Shown here: positions 17,379 through 25,961 of the stretch, piece by piece | How positions within the stretch are numbered: the first letter of the stretch is position 1 | Layout of the letters: every line of letters begins with the position of its first letter | Source of the DNA: Roseiarcus sp963820095 | GTDB taxonomy: Bacteria > Pseudomonadota > Alphaproteobacteria > Rhizobiales > Beijerinckiaceae | Length of the DNA stretch: 64,000 nucleotides | Assembly: GCA_963820095.1 (NCBI GenBank) | Contig: CAWFZA010000021.1 | Span: forward strand, 186,001 to 250,000 | Direction: 5' to 3' | Program-made: the position numbers and the translations under genes | Notes under the pieces: generated by a model | Databases searched by the model: none | Told to the model about the DNA's origin: nothing | What the model saw: only the letters and a program-made list of their open reading frames with translations

Positions 17379-18630
17379 GCCGCTTCAAGAGCTCTCTGTC
17401 ATCGCGCTCGATGAGCATGGGCATGGGGTCGCCGCCAATGGCGCGACCGTGCCAGGCGCTTTGCCGGGCGAGCGGGCATTGGCCAAGCTTGATGGCAAGC
17501 GGGCGGAGCTGATCGAGACCCTAGACCCTTCGCCCGAGCGCGCCGAGCCGATCTGCGAATGGTTCGGAACCTGCGGCGGCTGCGTCGCACAGCACATGTC
17601 GGCTCCGCTCTATCACGCATGGAAGCGCGGCCTCGTGGTCGAGGCGCTCGAGCGCGAGGGCGTCTCCGCCAAAGTTGAACCGCTGGTCGACGCGCATGGC
17701 GCGGGGCGGCGCCGCGCGACCTTTCACGCCCGTTTTCCCCACGGCCAGCCCGACGAGGTCGGCTTCATGCGCGCGCGCTCGCACGACATTATCGCGATCG
17801 ACGCTTGCCCCCTGTTCAGCTCAGGCATGGCGGGCGCGATTCCGGCCGCGCGGGCGCTGAGCGGAGACTTGCGCGGGCTCATGAAGCCGCTCGACATTGC
17901 TGTCAGCGCCACGCTCGACGGGCTCGATGTCGACCTGCGCGGTTCAGGGCCGCTCGGACGCGAAGAGGCGCGGAAGCTGGCGCGAACGGCCGACAAGCTC
18001 GATCTCGCGCGCGTCTCCAATCACGGGGAGATCGTGATCGAGCGCCGGCCCCCGCGCGTCGCCTTCGGCGATGCTCTCGCGAGGCTGCCGCCGGGCGGCT
18101 TTCTGCAAGCGACCGAGGCGGGAGAAGCCTGGCTCGCGGATTTTGGCGAGCGGGCGCTCGGAGACGCGCGAAGGGTCGCGGACCTGTTCTGCGGCTCAGG
18201 CGCCTTCGCGCTCAGGCTCGCTCGTCGGCGCGAGGTGTTTGCCGTCGACGCCGACCCCGCCGCGGTTTCCGCACTCACGCGCGCCGCAGCGACGATGCCG
18301 GGCCTGCGCAAGCTTGAGGCCGAGACGCGCGACCTATTTCGCCGTCCGCTGCAGGCCCAGGAACTCGCCGCATTCGACGCCGCGCTCATCGACCCGCCAC
18401 GCGCTGGCGCGCTCGAACAGGCGCGCGCGCTCGCCGCCTCTCATCTCCCGCTCGTCGTATCGATCTCATGCAATGCGGCGGCCTTCGCCCGCGACGCGCG
18501 CATTCTGATCGACGGCGGCTTTCAGGTTGAGTCCCTCACTCCGCTTGACCAGTTTCGCTTTTCTGCCCATGTCGAAATCGCCGCCGTCTTTCGCCGAGCG
18601 AAGAAGCCGCGCGCGCGGAGGCTCCTTTAG
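17371..18630 (+). CDS. RumA/TrmA-type 23S rRNA (uracil-5-)-methyltransferase
   Basis: A 419-residue class I SAM methyltransferase of the RNA m5U family. Near residue 75-85, CEWFGTCGGC supplies three Cys of a [4Fe-4S] site and ACPLF the fourth. The SAM motif is VADLFCGSGAFALRLA, followed by DPPRAG and the catalytic Cys in SISCNAAAFARD. It methylates uridines of rRNA in the cytoplasm. The start ATG 17371 overlaps tlyA by 8 bases. An N-terminal TRAM-like stretch is short. The last 90 bases are part of direct repeat A. Confidence 0.9.
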   Translation: MAEPLQELSVIALDEHGHGVAANGATVPGALPGERALAKLDGKRAELIETLDPSPERAEPICEWFGTCGGCVAQHMSAPLYHAWKRGLVVEALEREGVSAKVEPLVDAHGAGRRRATFHARFPHGQPDEVGFMRARSHDIIAIDACPLFSSGMAGAIPAARALSGDLRGLMKPLDIAVSATLDGLDVDLRGSGPLGREEARKLARTADKLDLARVSNHGEIVIERRPPRVAFGDALARLPPGGFLQATEAGEAWLADFGERALGDARRVADLFCGSGAFALRLARRREVFAVDADPAAVSALTRAAATMPGLRKLEAETRDLFRRPLQAQELAAFDAALIDPPRAGALEQARALAASHLPLVVSISCNAAAFARDARILIDGGFQVESLTPLDQFRFSAHVEIAAVFRRAKKPRARRLL

Positions 18631-18655
18631 GCGAACGCAACGAGACGAGAGACCA
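18541..18655 (+). repeat. Direct repeat A (about 115 bp), end of the rRNA methyltransferase gene
   Basis: This segment and 19414-19526 are imperfect direct copies. They share CGCTTTTCTGCCCATGTCGA and the downstream GCGCGCGGAGGCTC exactly, with substitutions and small indels between. Copy A covers the stop region of the RumA-type gene. The two copies flank the DUF4336 gene. Confidence 0.75.
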
Positions 18656-18707
18656 TTCTCGCTCCCTGCGAAGGATCGCCGGTCGGCCCGGGCGCTGTGT
18701 GGTTGAG

Positions 18708-19412
18708 ATGTCATTGTATGAATTCGGACCCGGGATCTGGATCGCGGACGGCCCATTGACGCCGTTCTTCACCTTTCCCTATCCGACGCGCATGGCCGTG
18801 ATCCGGCTGTCGGACGGCGGTCTGTTCGTTTGGTCGCCTGTCGCCCTGTCCCCTGATCTGAAAGGCCATGTCGACGCGCTGGGTCCGGTGCGCTACCTGG
18901 TGTCGCCGAACCGCCTGCACCACCTGTTCCTCCGCGAATGGAAATCGGCCTATCCGCAGGCGGCGCTCTATGCGTCGCCAGGCCTGCGTAGGAAGCGCAA
19001 GGATATTGCTTTCGACGGCGAGCTTGGCGAAACGCCGGACCCCGGATGGGCGAGCGACGTCGACCAAGTCCCGATGCACGGGAGCTTTCTCACGGAGGTC
19101 GAGTTTTTCCACCGCGCCAGCCGCACCGCGATTTTCACCGATCTCTTGCAAAATCTTCCACCGGACTGGGTGTCTGGATGGCGCGGCGTCGTGGCGCGCT
19201 TGGATGGAATATGCGCCCCCAATCCCGGCGCGCCTCGCGAATGGAGGGCAAGCTTCCTGAACCGCCGCGCGGCGCGCGCTTCGCTCGAGCGGATTCTCGC
19301 ATGGCCGATCGAGCGCGTGGTGGTCGCTCACGGCGAACTGGTCACGACGGACGGAGCCGCCTTCGTCCGCGGCGCCTTCGGATGGCTGCTGAGACGCCGA
19401 GACTGGGCGTGA
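18708..19412 (+). CDS. DUF4336 domain-containing protein
   Basis: A 234-residue protein of the DUF4336 family, whose fold resembles the metallo-beta-lactamase fold. Visible family features are the start YEFGPGIWIADG, SPVALSPDL, RYLVSPNRLHHLF and ERVVVAHGE. The full HxHxDH metal motif of true metallo-beta-lactamases is absent, so hydrolase activity is unproven. ATG 18708 was chosen; a GTG three codons earlier is possible. The gene is bracketed by two roughly 115-bp direct repeats, which suggests that it arrived by duplication or insertion. Confidence 0.78.
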   Translation: MSLYEFGPGIWIADGPLTPFFTFPYPTRMAVIRLSDGGLFVWSPVALSPDLKGHVDALGPVRYLVSPNRLHHLFLREWKSAYPQAALYASPGLRRKRKDIAFDGELGETPDPGWASDVDQVPMHGSFLTEVEFFHRASRTAIFTDLLQNLPPDWVSGWRGVVARLDGICAPNPGAPREWRASFLNRRAARASLERILAWPIERVVVAHGELVTTDGAAFVRGAFGWLLRRRDWA

Positions 19413-19413
19413 C

Positions 19414-19526
19414 CGGCTTGACCGGTTTCGCTTTTCTGCCCATGTCGAAATCGCCGCGCCTTTCTCCGATTGAAACCGAAGCGCGCGCGGAGGCTCATCC
19501 AGGTGGACGCGACAACACGAGACGCC
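19414..19526 (+). repeat. Direct repeat B, upstream region and first codons of the FAD-linked dehydrogenase gene
   Basis: Copy B of the repeat at 18541-18655. It supplies the GGAGG ribosome binding site (about 19490-19494) and the GTG start at 19503 of the next gene. In copy A the same GGAGG precedes the stop codon of the methyltransferase gene. Confidence 0.75.
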
Positions 19527-20918
19527 ACTCTCGCCGCCCTGCAGAATATCGTTGGCTCGCCCCATGTGCTCACTGACCCCGCACTTTTTGCGGGCGCGCT
19601 TGTCGAGCCACGCAAGCTTTATGAGGGGAGGGCGCTCGCGCTGGTGCGGCCAGGTTCGGCCAATGAAGTCGCAAAAGTCGCGGCCGTCTGCAACGAGGCG
19701 CGAGTCGCCATGGTCCCGCAGGGCGGCAACACCGGACTCGTGGGCGGGCAGACGCCCGATTTGAGCGGCAATGAGATCATCGTTTCGACCCAGCGCTTGC
19801 GCACGATCCGCGAGGTGGACGTCGACAGTGACGTGATGGTGTGCGAATCGGGCGTGACGCTCAGCGAAGCGCAGGCCGCGGCGCTCGCGGTCGATCGCCT
19901 CTTTCCGCTGTCGCTGGCGTCGGATGGAACGTGCACCATTGGCGGAAACATCTCGACCAACGCCGGCGGCGTGAACGTCATCGCCTATGGCAATACGCGC
20001 GATCTCGTAACCGGCGTCGAAGCGGTGCTCGCGGACGGTCGCATCGTCAACGCCCTGAGCAAGCTGCGCAAGGACAACACCGGCTATGACGTGAAGAGCC
20101 TCTTCATCGGCGCGGAAGGCACGCTCGGCATCGTCACCGCCGCTTCGCTCCGGCTCTTTCCTAATCCGCGCGCGCGGGCGACGGCCTTCGTCGGATTGAA
20201 GAGTCCCGAAGATGCGCTGAAGCTCCTGAGAATCGCCCGCGAGCGCGTCGGCGCCGCGATAACCAGCTTTGAGCTGATCAGCCGCAACGCTTACGACATT
20301 GGGATTCGACACGGCGGCGCGCGCGCTCCCCTTCGCGGCGCCCACGATTGGTACGTTCTTGTCGAGGCGTCATCGCAGAGGGAGAGCGGGCTCGAGGACG
20401 CCTTCGCCGGCGCACTCGAGGCGACGCTCGAGCAGGGAGTCATCGAGGACGCTTCGATCGCCGCCTCGCTCGAGCAGCGCGCGGATTTCTGGCAATTGCG
20501 CGAATGCTTGTCCGACGCCCAGGGCAAGGAAGGCGGCTCGATCAAGCACGACGTGTCGGTCGCGGTCGGACTCGTGCCGACCTTGATCAGGGAGGCGACG
20601 CCCGCCGTCGAGGCTTTGTTGCCGGGGGCCCGGGTGGTCGCCTTCGGTCACCTCGGCGACGGCAATATTCACTTCAACGTGTCGCAGCCGGTCGGCGCCG
20701 ATCGGCAGGCCTTCCTCGATCGCTGGGATGCGATGAACGAGATCGTGCACGGCATCGTCGCCCGCCTCGGCGGCTCCTATTCCGCCGAACATGGGGTGGG
20801 ACAACTCAAGCGCGGCCTGCTCGCCCGATGGAAGGATCCGGGCTCGCTCGCGGTGATGCGCCAGATCAAGGCCGCTCTCGACCCGAACGGGGTGATGAAT
20901 CCGGGCAAGGTGCTTTGA
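19503..20918 (+). CDS. FAD-binding oxidase/dehydrogenase, GlcD/D-2-hydroxyglutarate dehydrogenase type
   Basis: A 471-residue flavoprotein of the GlcD/DLD family that oxidises a D-2-hydroxyacid (such as D-lactate, glycolate or D-2-hydroxyglutarate). The FAD domain has PQGGNTGLVGGQTP near residues 75-90 and GGNISTNAGGVNV. The C-terminal substrate domain has FGHLGDGNIHFNVS with the metal-binding His pair, and EHGVGQLKRG near the end. GTG 19503 was chosen because GGAGG lies 8 bases upstream; a TTG at 19470 would add eleven residues from the repeat. The exact substrate is unsettled. Confidence 0.88.
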   Translation: MDATTRDATLAALQNIVGSPHVLTDPALFAGALVEPRKLYEGRALALVRPGSANEVAKVAAVCNEARVAMVPQGGNTGLVGGQTPDLSGNEIIVSTQRLRTIREVDVDSDVMVCESGVTLSEAQAAALAVDRLFPLSLASDGTCTIGGNISTNAGGVNVIAYGNTRDLVTGVEAVLADGRIVNALSKLRKDNTGYDVKSLFIGAEGTLGIVTAASLRLFPNPRARATAFVGLKSPEDALKLLRIARERVGAAITSFELISRNAYDIGIRHGGARAPLRGAHDWYVLVEASSQRESGLEDAFAGALEATLEQGVIEDASIAASLEQRADFWQLRECLSDAQGKEGGSIKHDVSVAVGLVPTLIREATPAVEALLPGARVVAFGHLGDGNIHFNVSQPVGADRQAFLDRWDAMNEIVHGIVARLGGSYSAEHGVGQLKRGLLARWKDPGSLAVMRQIKAALDPNGVMNPGKVL

Positions 20919-20929
20919 GGCCGTCCTGG

Positions 20930-21661
20930 CTACTCCTTGCCCATCACCGCAAGCGCCTGCTCCAGTGGCGTGGACGAGGCGCGAAACAGTCCGGAATAGG
21001 GGCTGGACAGTTCCAGGATCAGAAGGACAGCGCTGGCGACCGCGAGCGAACCGACGGCGAGCGCGATCACGGATGTAACAGTGCCGCGCGATGTCAGCCC
21101 GAAGCCGCAGAACAGACAGGCGACCCATCCGACGACGATCAGCACAAGCGGATAGGACACCGGAGCGCTCATCGCGAAGGACATCTGCATTCGCGCCTGA
21201 GCAAGCGCCTCGGACATTGACGTTGCGGCGGCGAGCGCCTGCTTTTGCTCGTCGGTCGAGGGGTGGAGGCCCGCCAGGAGCTTTTCCCGGCCGCGCATGC
21301 TTTGAATCGCCGCCGCGAAATTGTTGGCTGCGAAATTGCTGTCGCTCTCGCTCGCGCCCCAAACCTGATCGATGGTCTTCCCCAGTCCCTCGCGGAGGTG
21401 GGCGCGCACGGGATTGGCGTCGGGCCCATAGTCGGACAGTGCAAGGTCGAGTTGCATGACCTTCGACGCCAGAGCCTGGATCTGCGTGTTTTGGCCTGCG
21501 TACACGCCGTAGGCTGTCCAGATCAGAAGGCCGGTGACCAGAGCGCACAACAGCGTCAGAAGACCGACGATCGCGCCGATCAGGTCGCGCGAACCGCCGG
21601 TGGTGTGATGCTCGGGCAACAGGCGCTGTAGAAGGAGGCCAAGCAACCCGGCGACGAACAT
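20930..21661 (-). CDS. DUF4239 (bestrophin-like) membrane protein
   Basis: A 243-residue protein of the DUF4239 family. Hydrophobic segments are at the very N-terminus (FVAGLLGLLLQRLL), about residues 30-50 (LIGAIVGLLTLLCALVTG) and at about 165-225 (two or three segments); a soluble helical part lies between. Function unknown. An upstream in-frame stop limits extension. The alternative upstream ATG is in another frame, so the N-terminus may be shortened by a frame error. It converges on the FAD dehydrogenase, with 11 bases between. Confidence 0.7.
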   Translation of the reverse strand: MFVAGLLGLLLQRLLPEHHTTGGSRDLIGAIVGLLTLLCALVTGLLIWTAYGVYAGQNTQIQALASKVMQLDLALSDYGPDANPVRAHLREGLGKTIDQVWGASESDSNFAANNFAAAIQSMRGREKLLAGLHPSTDEQKQALAAATSMSEALAQARMQMSFAMSAPVSYPLVLIVVGWVACLFCGFGLTSRGTVTSVIALAVGSLAVASAVLLILELSSPYSGLFRASSTPLEQALAVMGKE

Positions 21662-21888
21662 GGCGACCGCAACCGCGACCGCGAAACTGGCAGGGACTCA
21701 TTTCCAACCCCCCGGCAAGATCGCGGCAGTTAGCCGGTCCGCGGCGACAACGCAACCGCCTTTGGAGCTGCTTTAGCTCCATCCTGCGGCGCGGTCGGAA
21801 TGGCGCGAATCACCCAGAAACGCTAGTGTCGCAGCGCATGAAGTGTTCAGCACACAAGTCGGACGCGGTCAGGACGTCAATCGCGGCG

Positions 21889-22680
21889 ATGGAGACGTTC
21901 AGACAGCGGCGGCAAGCTCACTTGCGGCGACATGCCGCGGCCTTGGTCGCGCTTGCGCTCGGCTTCGGGGCGGCGGACGGAACCGCTTCGGCCGCGTGCG
22001 CGCCGAAGGATTTCAACAACGCCAAATTCACCGTCTGCACGTTCGATCCGCGCCATGACGATCTGCGCCTATTTCTGACCGGGCCGGACGACAAGCCCTA
22101 CGGATCGCTGGGCGCTCTCGCATCAACGCTAAAGGCGAAGGGCGAGACGCTTGCATTCGCAATGAACGCCGGCATGTTCGGGCAGGATCAATTTCCCGTT
22201 GGCCTTTATGTCGAGGACCGGCGGAAGCTGCATGACGCCGACACGCGCGGGGGCGCAACGAATTTCCACATGAAGCCGAACGGCGTGTTCTGGATCGGCG
22301 ATAAGGTCGCGGGCGTGACCGAGACCAGCCGCTATCTCGCCAGCACGCCGCCCGCGCGCTACGCGACGCAGTCAGGGCCGATGCTGATCATCGACGGCAA
22401 GGTGCACCCGAAGATCCGGCCGGACGGCACCTCGCAGAAGATCCGCAACGGCGTCGGCGCATGCAAGGGAGGCGCGGTTACGTTCGCCATCGCCGAGGAT
22501 CCCGTGACTTTCGACATTTTCGCGCGGCTGTTCCGCGACGGCCTCGGCTGCCAGAATGCTCTCTTCCTCGACGGCTCGGTGTCTTCGCTCTATGCGCCGG
22601 AGCTCAATCGCGACGACGAACCCAAGCCGATCGGACCAATTGTCGGCGTCGTGCGGCCGGAAGCGACGGAGAAGAAGTAG
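21889..22680 (+). CDS. Exported phosphodiester glycosidase family (DUF2233) protein
   Basis: A 263-residue protein. A basic N-terminus followed by AALVALALGFGAADGTASA is a signal peptide, so the mature enzyme is periplasmic or secreted. The DUF2233 core contains AMNAGMF, GVFWIGD, SGPMLIIDG, KIRNGVGA and LFLDGSVSSLYAP, the standard conserved blocks of the NAGPA-like fold. Homologues cleave phosphodiester-linked sugars; the substrate here is unknown. ATG 21889 was chosen for the signal peptide; ATG 21838 and GTG 21826 are alternatives. Confidence 0.8.
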   Translation: METFRQRRQAHLRRHAAALVALALGFGAADGTASAACAPKDFNNAKFTVCTFDPRHDDLRLFLTGPDDKPYGSLGALASTLKAKGETLAFAMNAGMFGQDQFPVGLYVEDRRKLHDADTRGGATNFHMKPNGVFWIGDKVAGVTETSRYLASTPPARYATQSGPMLIIDGKVHPKIRPDGTSQKIRNGVGACKGGAVTFAIAEDPVTFDIFARLFRDGLGCQNALFLDGSVSSLYAPELNRDDEPKPIGPIVGVVRPEATEKK

Positions 22681-22741
22681 TGCGTCTATGCCCTCATATT
22701 CAGCCTCCTACGACGCTATCCGCTGCTCTCGCTCACTCTTC

Positions 22742-24007
22742 TTACGGAAAGAGCCCCCGCATCTGCTTGGCCTTGACCACCCTCTCGACCCCGATCGCCA
22801 TCGCCGCGGTGCGATTCGAGACCCCGTCGCGCTTGGCGCGGCCGACGACCATCGACCAGGAGCGGTCCAGAGCGCGTTCCAGCCGGTCCATCACCTCGTC
22901 GCGCGACCAGAAATATTGCTGCAAGTCCTGCACCCACTCGAAATAGCTGACGATGACGCCGCCCGCGTTGCATAAGATGTCGGGAATGACGAAGACGCCA
23001 TCGTTGCGCTCGGCGAGCACGCGGTCGGCCTCCGGCGTCGTGGGGCCGTTGGCGCCTTCGGCGAGGATCCGGCAGCGCAGGCGGCGCGCAAGATCGGCGT
23101 CGATGACCCGCTCGACCGCGCATGGCGCCAGCACGTCGCAGGGCTGCTCGAGCAGCATGCGGGGGTCGATCGCAGCCTCGCTCGAATAGCCGGCGAGCTC
23201 GCGATTGTTTGCCGCGTGGGAGATCAGGGCCTTCACGTCGAAACCCTTGGGATCGAAATAGGCCGCCGAATGGTCGCTCACGCCGATCACCTTGACACCG
23301 CGCGCCGACAAGCCCAGCGCCGCGTGCGAGCCGACGTTGCCGAACCCCTGGACGATCGCGGTCGCGCTGGCGGGCGCGATGTTCAAGGCGTCCAGCGCGC
23401 GAAAGGCGAGGAAAGCCACGCCGTGACCGGTCGCCTCTCGCCGCCCCAGCGTGCCGCCGGAGCCGACCGGCTTGCCGGTGACGATCTCCGGCACGGTCAC
23501 GCCCTGGTACATCGAATAGGTGTCCATGAACCAGGCCATGACCTGCTCGTTGGTCCCCATGTCCGGCGCCATGACGTCCGTGCGTGGCCCGACGAACGGA
23601 ATCATCTCCTGCATGTAGCGGCGACTGAGGTTCTCGAGCTCCTTGGCCTTGAGCGCGCGGGGATCGACCGCGACGCCGCCCTTGCCGCCGCCAAAGGGAA
23701 GATCGGCGAGGGCGCATTTCCAGCTCATCCAGACGGCGAGCGCGGCGATTTCGCTGATGTCGACGTTGGCGGCGAAGCGCGTGCCGCCCTTGGCGGGGCC
23801 TAGCGCCAGATGATGCTGGACACGGTATCCGACGAAGACCTCAGTCCGATTGTCCTCCATGCGCACCGGACAGGTGACGACGATCGCCCGCTTCGGATAG
23901 AGTAGCCAGTCACGCTGGTCCTCGGGAATGGTCAGATGGTCGCAAATGACCGTGAGCTGGTCGCGGGCCATTTCGAACACCGGGCCGGTAAAGAGGCTGC
24001 TGTTCAC
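22742..24007 (-). CDS. gdhA: Glu/Leu/Phe/Val dehydrogenase (glutamate dehydrogenase type)
   Basis: A 421-residue dehydrogenase that interconverts glutamate with 2-oxoglutarate and ammonia (NAD or NADP not determined). Features in order: GYRVQHHLALGPAKGG with the substrate-binding Lys, the catalytic LPFGGGKGGV, APDMGTNE, TGKPVGSGG, the Rossmann motif VQGFGNVGS and the C-terminal LCNAGGVIVSYFEW. The length is normal for the hexameric family. It is a single gene; a 236-bp spacer separates it from the divergent rpmG gene. Confidence 0.9.
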   Translation of the reverse strand: MNSSLFTGPVFEMARDQLTVICDHLTIPEDQRDWLLYPKRAIVVTCPVRMEDNRTEVFVGYRVQHHLALGPAKGGTRFAANVDISEIAALAVWMSWKCALADLPFGGGKGGVAVDPRALKAKELENLSRRYMQEMIPFVGPRTDVMAPDMGTNEQVMAWFMDTYSMYQGVTVPEIVTGKPVGSGGTLGRREATGHGVAFLAFRALDALNIAPASATAIVQGFGNVGSHAALGLSARGVKVIGVSDHSAAYFDPKGFDVKALISHAANNRELAGYSSEAAIDPRMLLEQPCDVLAPCAVERVIDADLARRLRCRILAEGANGPTTPEADRVLAERNDGVFVIPDILCNAGGVIVSYFEWVQDLQQYFWSRDEVMDRLERALDRSWSMVVGRAKRDGVSNRTAAMAIGVERVVKAKQMRGLFP

Positions 24008-24243
24008 ATGCGTTCTCCCGCCCGCGCGGCGCCGCGGACGACCGGATGATAACCGGGGAAGCGGGCAGAACTGAAATAAACCGCCCTGGACGAGGCCCGC
24101 GGCGGCCGGGGCCGAGACTGAGCCGCCGGCCGCGGCTTGACTTCGCGCCGATCCTCACTATTTTGCCGGCCAAATCTGGGCTCGCGGTCACGCGGGCCTT
24201 TTTGGCGCGTCCGGCGCGCCGTCTCGTGAAGGACGCTTCCCCC

Positions 24244-24411
24244 ATGGCCAAGGCCGCCTCGCTCAAGATCAAGCTGCTCTCGACCGCCGACACCGGCTAT
24301 TTCTACGTCACCAAGAAGAACGCCCGCACCAAGACCGAGAAGCTTGCGTTCAAGAAATACGATCCGGTCGCGCGCAAGCACGTCGAGTTCAAGGAAACCA
24401 AGATCAAGTAA
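24244..24411 (+). CDS. rpmG: 50S ribosomal protein L33
   Basis: A 55-residue basic protein with the family blocks STADTGYFYVTKKN, KLAFKKYDPVARKHV and the end FKETKIK. It is the Cys-free form, so it binds no zinc. It sits in the large subunit near the E site. It stands alone between the glutamate dehydrogenase gene (divergent) and an IspZ-like gene and has its own terminator downstream. Confidence 0.95.
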   Translation: MAKAASLKIKLLSTADTGYFYVTKKNARTKTEKLAFKKYDPVARKHVEFKETKIK

Positions 24412-24437
24412 GCCGGACCTACGGGCTTCCGGAATCG

Positions 24438-24466
24438 AGGGCGCCTTCGGGCGCCCTTTTTGTTTT
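24438..24466 (+). terminator. Rho-independent terminator of rpmG
   Basis: AGGGCGCC at 24438-24445 pairs with GGCGCCCT at 24450-24457 around a TTCG loop, followed by a T-rich tract to 24466. This is a textbook intrinsic terminator. Confidence 0.9.
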
Positions 24467-24526
24467 GAGACGCCGAGCCTGTAAGGTTGGGCGGCCCATG
24501 AGGAGGCGAAGCGTCCATGCGACAAG

Positions 24527-25090
24527 TTGTTCGCTTCGTCGAGGCTGCTGCTTCTCGACATGGCGTCGACGTTCCTCTTTCTCGCGGTTTTCTTGCTGAC
24601 CGGAAGCGTCGCGCTATCGGTCGCCCTCGGCATGGCGCTTGGCGTCGCTCAGGTCGCCTTGGAGTTCGCGAGACGCAAGCCAATCGACGTCATGCAGTGG
24701 ATGAGCCTTTTCCTTGTGCTGGCCTCGGGCACAGCGGCTCTGATCACCGCCAATCCGCGCTTCGTCATGCTCAAGCCGACAATCATTTATTGCGTGGTCG
24801 GCGTCGTGATGCTGAGGCGAGGATGGATGAACCGATACCTGCCGCCCGCCGCCGTGGAATGGACGCCGGATATCGCCATCATCTTTGGTTACGCGTGGGC
24901 CGGGCTCATGTTCCTCTCGGCGGCGTTGAACCTGCTCGCCGCGATGCGTTTCAGCGTCACGGCCTGGTCGGCGTTCATGTCGGTCTGGGCTGTCGCCAGC
25001 AAGGTCGCCCTGTTCCTGATCTCCTATGCAACCATGCGTTACGTCGGCGTCCGTCGCCGTCGGGCGCAGATGTCGCCAGCCCTTTCATAG
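24527..25090 (+). CDS. IspZ/YciB-like septation family membrane protein
   Basis: A protein of up to 187 residues with about five hydrophobic segments. It has the family's PIDVMQWMSLFLVL and NPRFVMLKPTIIYCVVG stretches, as in inner-membrane-spanning YciB/IspZ, which is linked to cell-envelope synthesis and septation. The open frame begins with a TTG at 24527 and the first ATG is at 24560. An upstream ATG at 24517 is in another frame, so the true start is uncertain and a frame error is possible. It lies after the rpmG terminator, so it needs its own promoter. Confidence 0.72.
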   Translation: MFASSRLLLLDMASTFLFLAVFLLTGSVALSVALGMALGVAQVALEFARRKPIDVMQWMSLFLVLASGTAALITANPRFVMLKPTIIYCVVGVVMLRRGWMNRYLPPAAVEWTPDIAIIFGYAWAGLMFLSAALNLLAAMRFSVTAWSAFMSVWAVASKVALFLISYATMRYVGVRRRRAQMSPALS

Positions 25091-25141
25091 CGCATGGGCC
25101 TCGGGTGGAAAGTGGCGGAGCCGGCGCGGCGTCGCGCCGGT

Positions 25142-25663
25142 TCATTGCGGCGCGGGCAGCTTCGAATAGACCTCGCCGGGAACGATCACGAAAACCAGCG
25201 TCGTGGGGACTTCCTTCGGGCCGAATGGTCCTGGGACGGCGTTCTTCACCGGCGGGAGGCTTCTCAGATAGGCGACGATCGCGTGCGCGTCGTCGGAAGT
25301 GAGATGCGACAGCCCCCGCCAGGGCATGATCGGGGCAAGCCTTCTTCCGTCCGGCCGAATGCCCGCCGTGATGGCGGAGATGATCTGATCGTCGGTCCAA
25401 TCGCCAAGCCCCGTCTCCTTGTCCGGCGTGAGATTACGGCCGACGAAGGCGCCAAGACCTGGAATAGCAAAACCGACATCGGAGCCCGCGAGCGTGTGAG
25501 AAAAGTCGGGTTTGCCGAGGAAGTAGCCGGGGGTGTGGCAGTCGTTGCAACTGCCGAGCGTGACAAGATATTTTCCCCGCTCGATCTGAGGATCCGCCGC
25601 AGAGGCGGCGGCGGCGCAAAAAATGGCGACGGCGGCGAGCGCGGGCGCGCAGAGCTTTCGCAT
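25142..25663 (-). CDS. Periplasmic c-type cytochrome
   Basis: A 173-residue exported protein. The signal peptide MRKLCAPALAAVAIFCAA...ASAA is followed by one heme-binding motif CNDCH; the likely distal Met is in LAPIMPWRG. The fold resembles the small cytochromes c found with alcohol or sulfite dehydrogenases, carrying electrons in the periplasm. The ATG at 25663 was preferred over an upstream in-frame ATG because of the signal peptide and a GGGAGGGG ribosome binding site. Its redox partner is not in the immediate neighbourhood. Confidence 0.85.
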   Translation of the reverse strand: MRKLCAPALAAVAIFCAAAASAADPQIERGKYLVTLGSCNDCHTPGYFLGKPDFSHTLAGSDVGFAIPGLGAFVGRNLTPDKETGLGDWTDDQIISAITAGIRPDGRRLAPIMPWRGLSHLTSDDAHAIVAYLRSLPPVKNAVPGPFGPKEVPTTLVFVIVPGEVYSKLPAPQ

Positions 25664-25961
25664 AGGGTCCCCTCCCGTATTTTGGCGTCGAGCGCCCTTC
25701 CAGCCTGGGGCCAGCACGCCGCCTTTGCCGTCAGTGACGCATGAATGGCGTGCGAAAGCAATCGGCGGTCTTGAGACGGCCAATCGGCAATTGGCCCGCC
25801 CGGCGTTCACTTCGGCGCCGTGGACGGGGTTCCCCCGCTACCGCCCCTCCTCCGGCTCGTTCGCCGCGTCAGCCGGGTCGGCGCCACGCGAGCCGCCATG
25901 GCCAGGACGCACGATCCGCTCGTCGCGCGGCTCTACGGGCGCCGGCGACCATGGACGGTTC

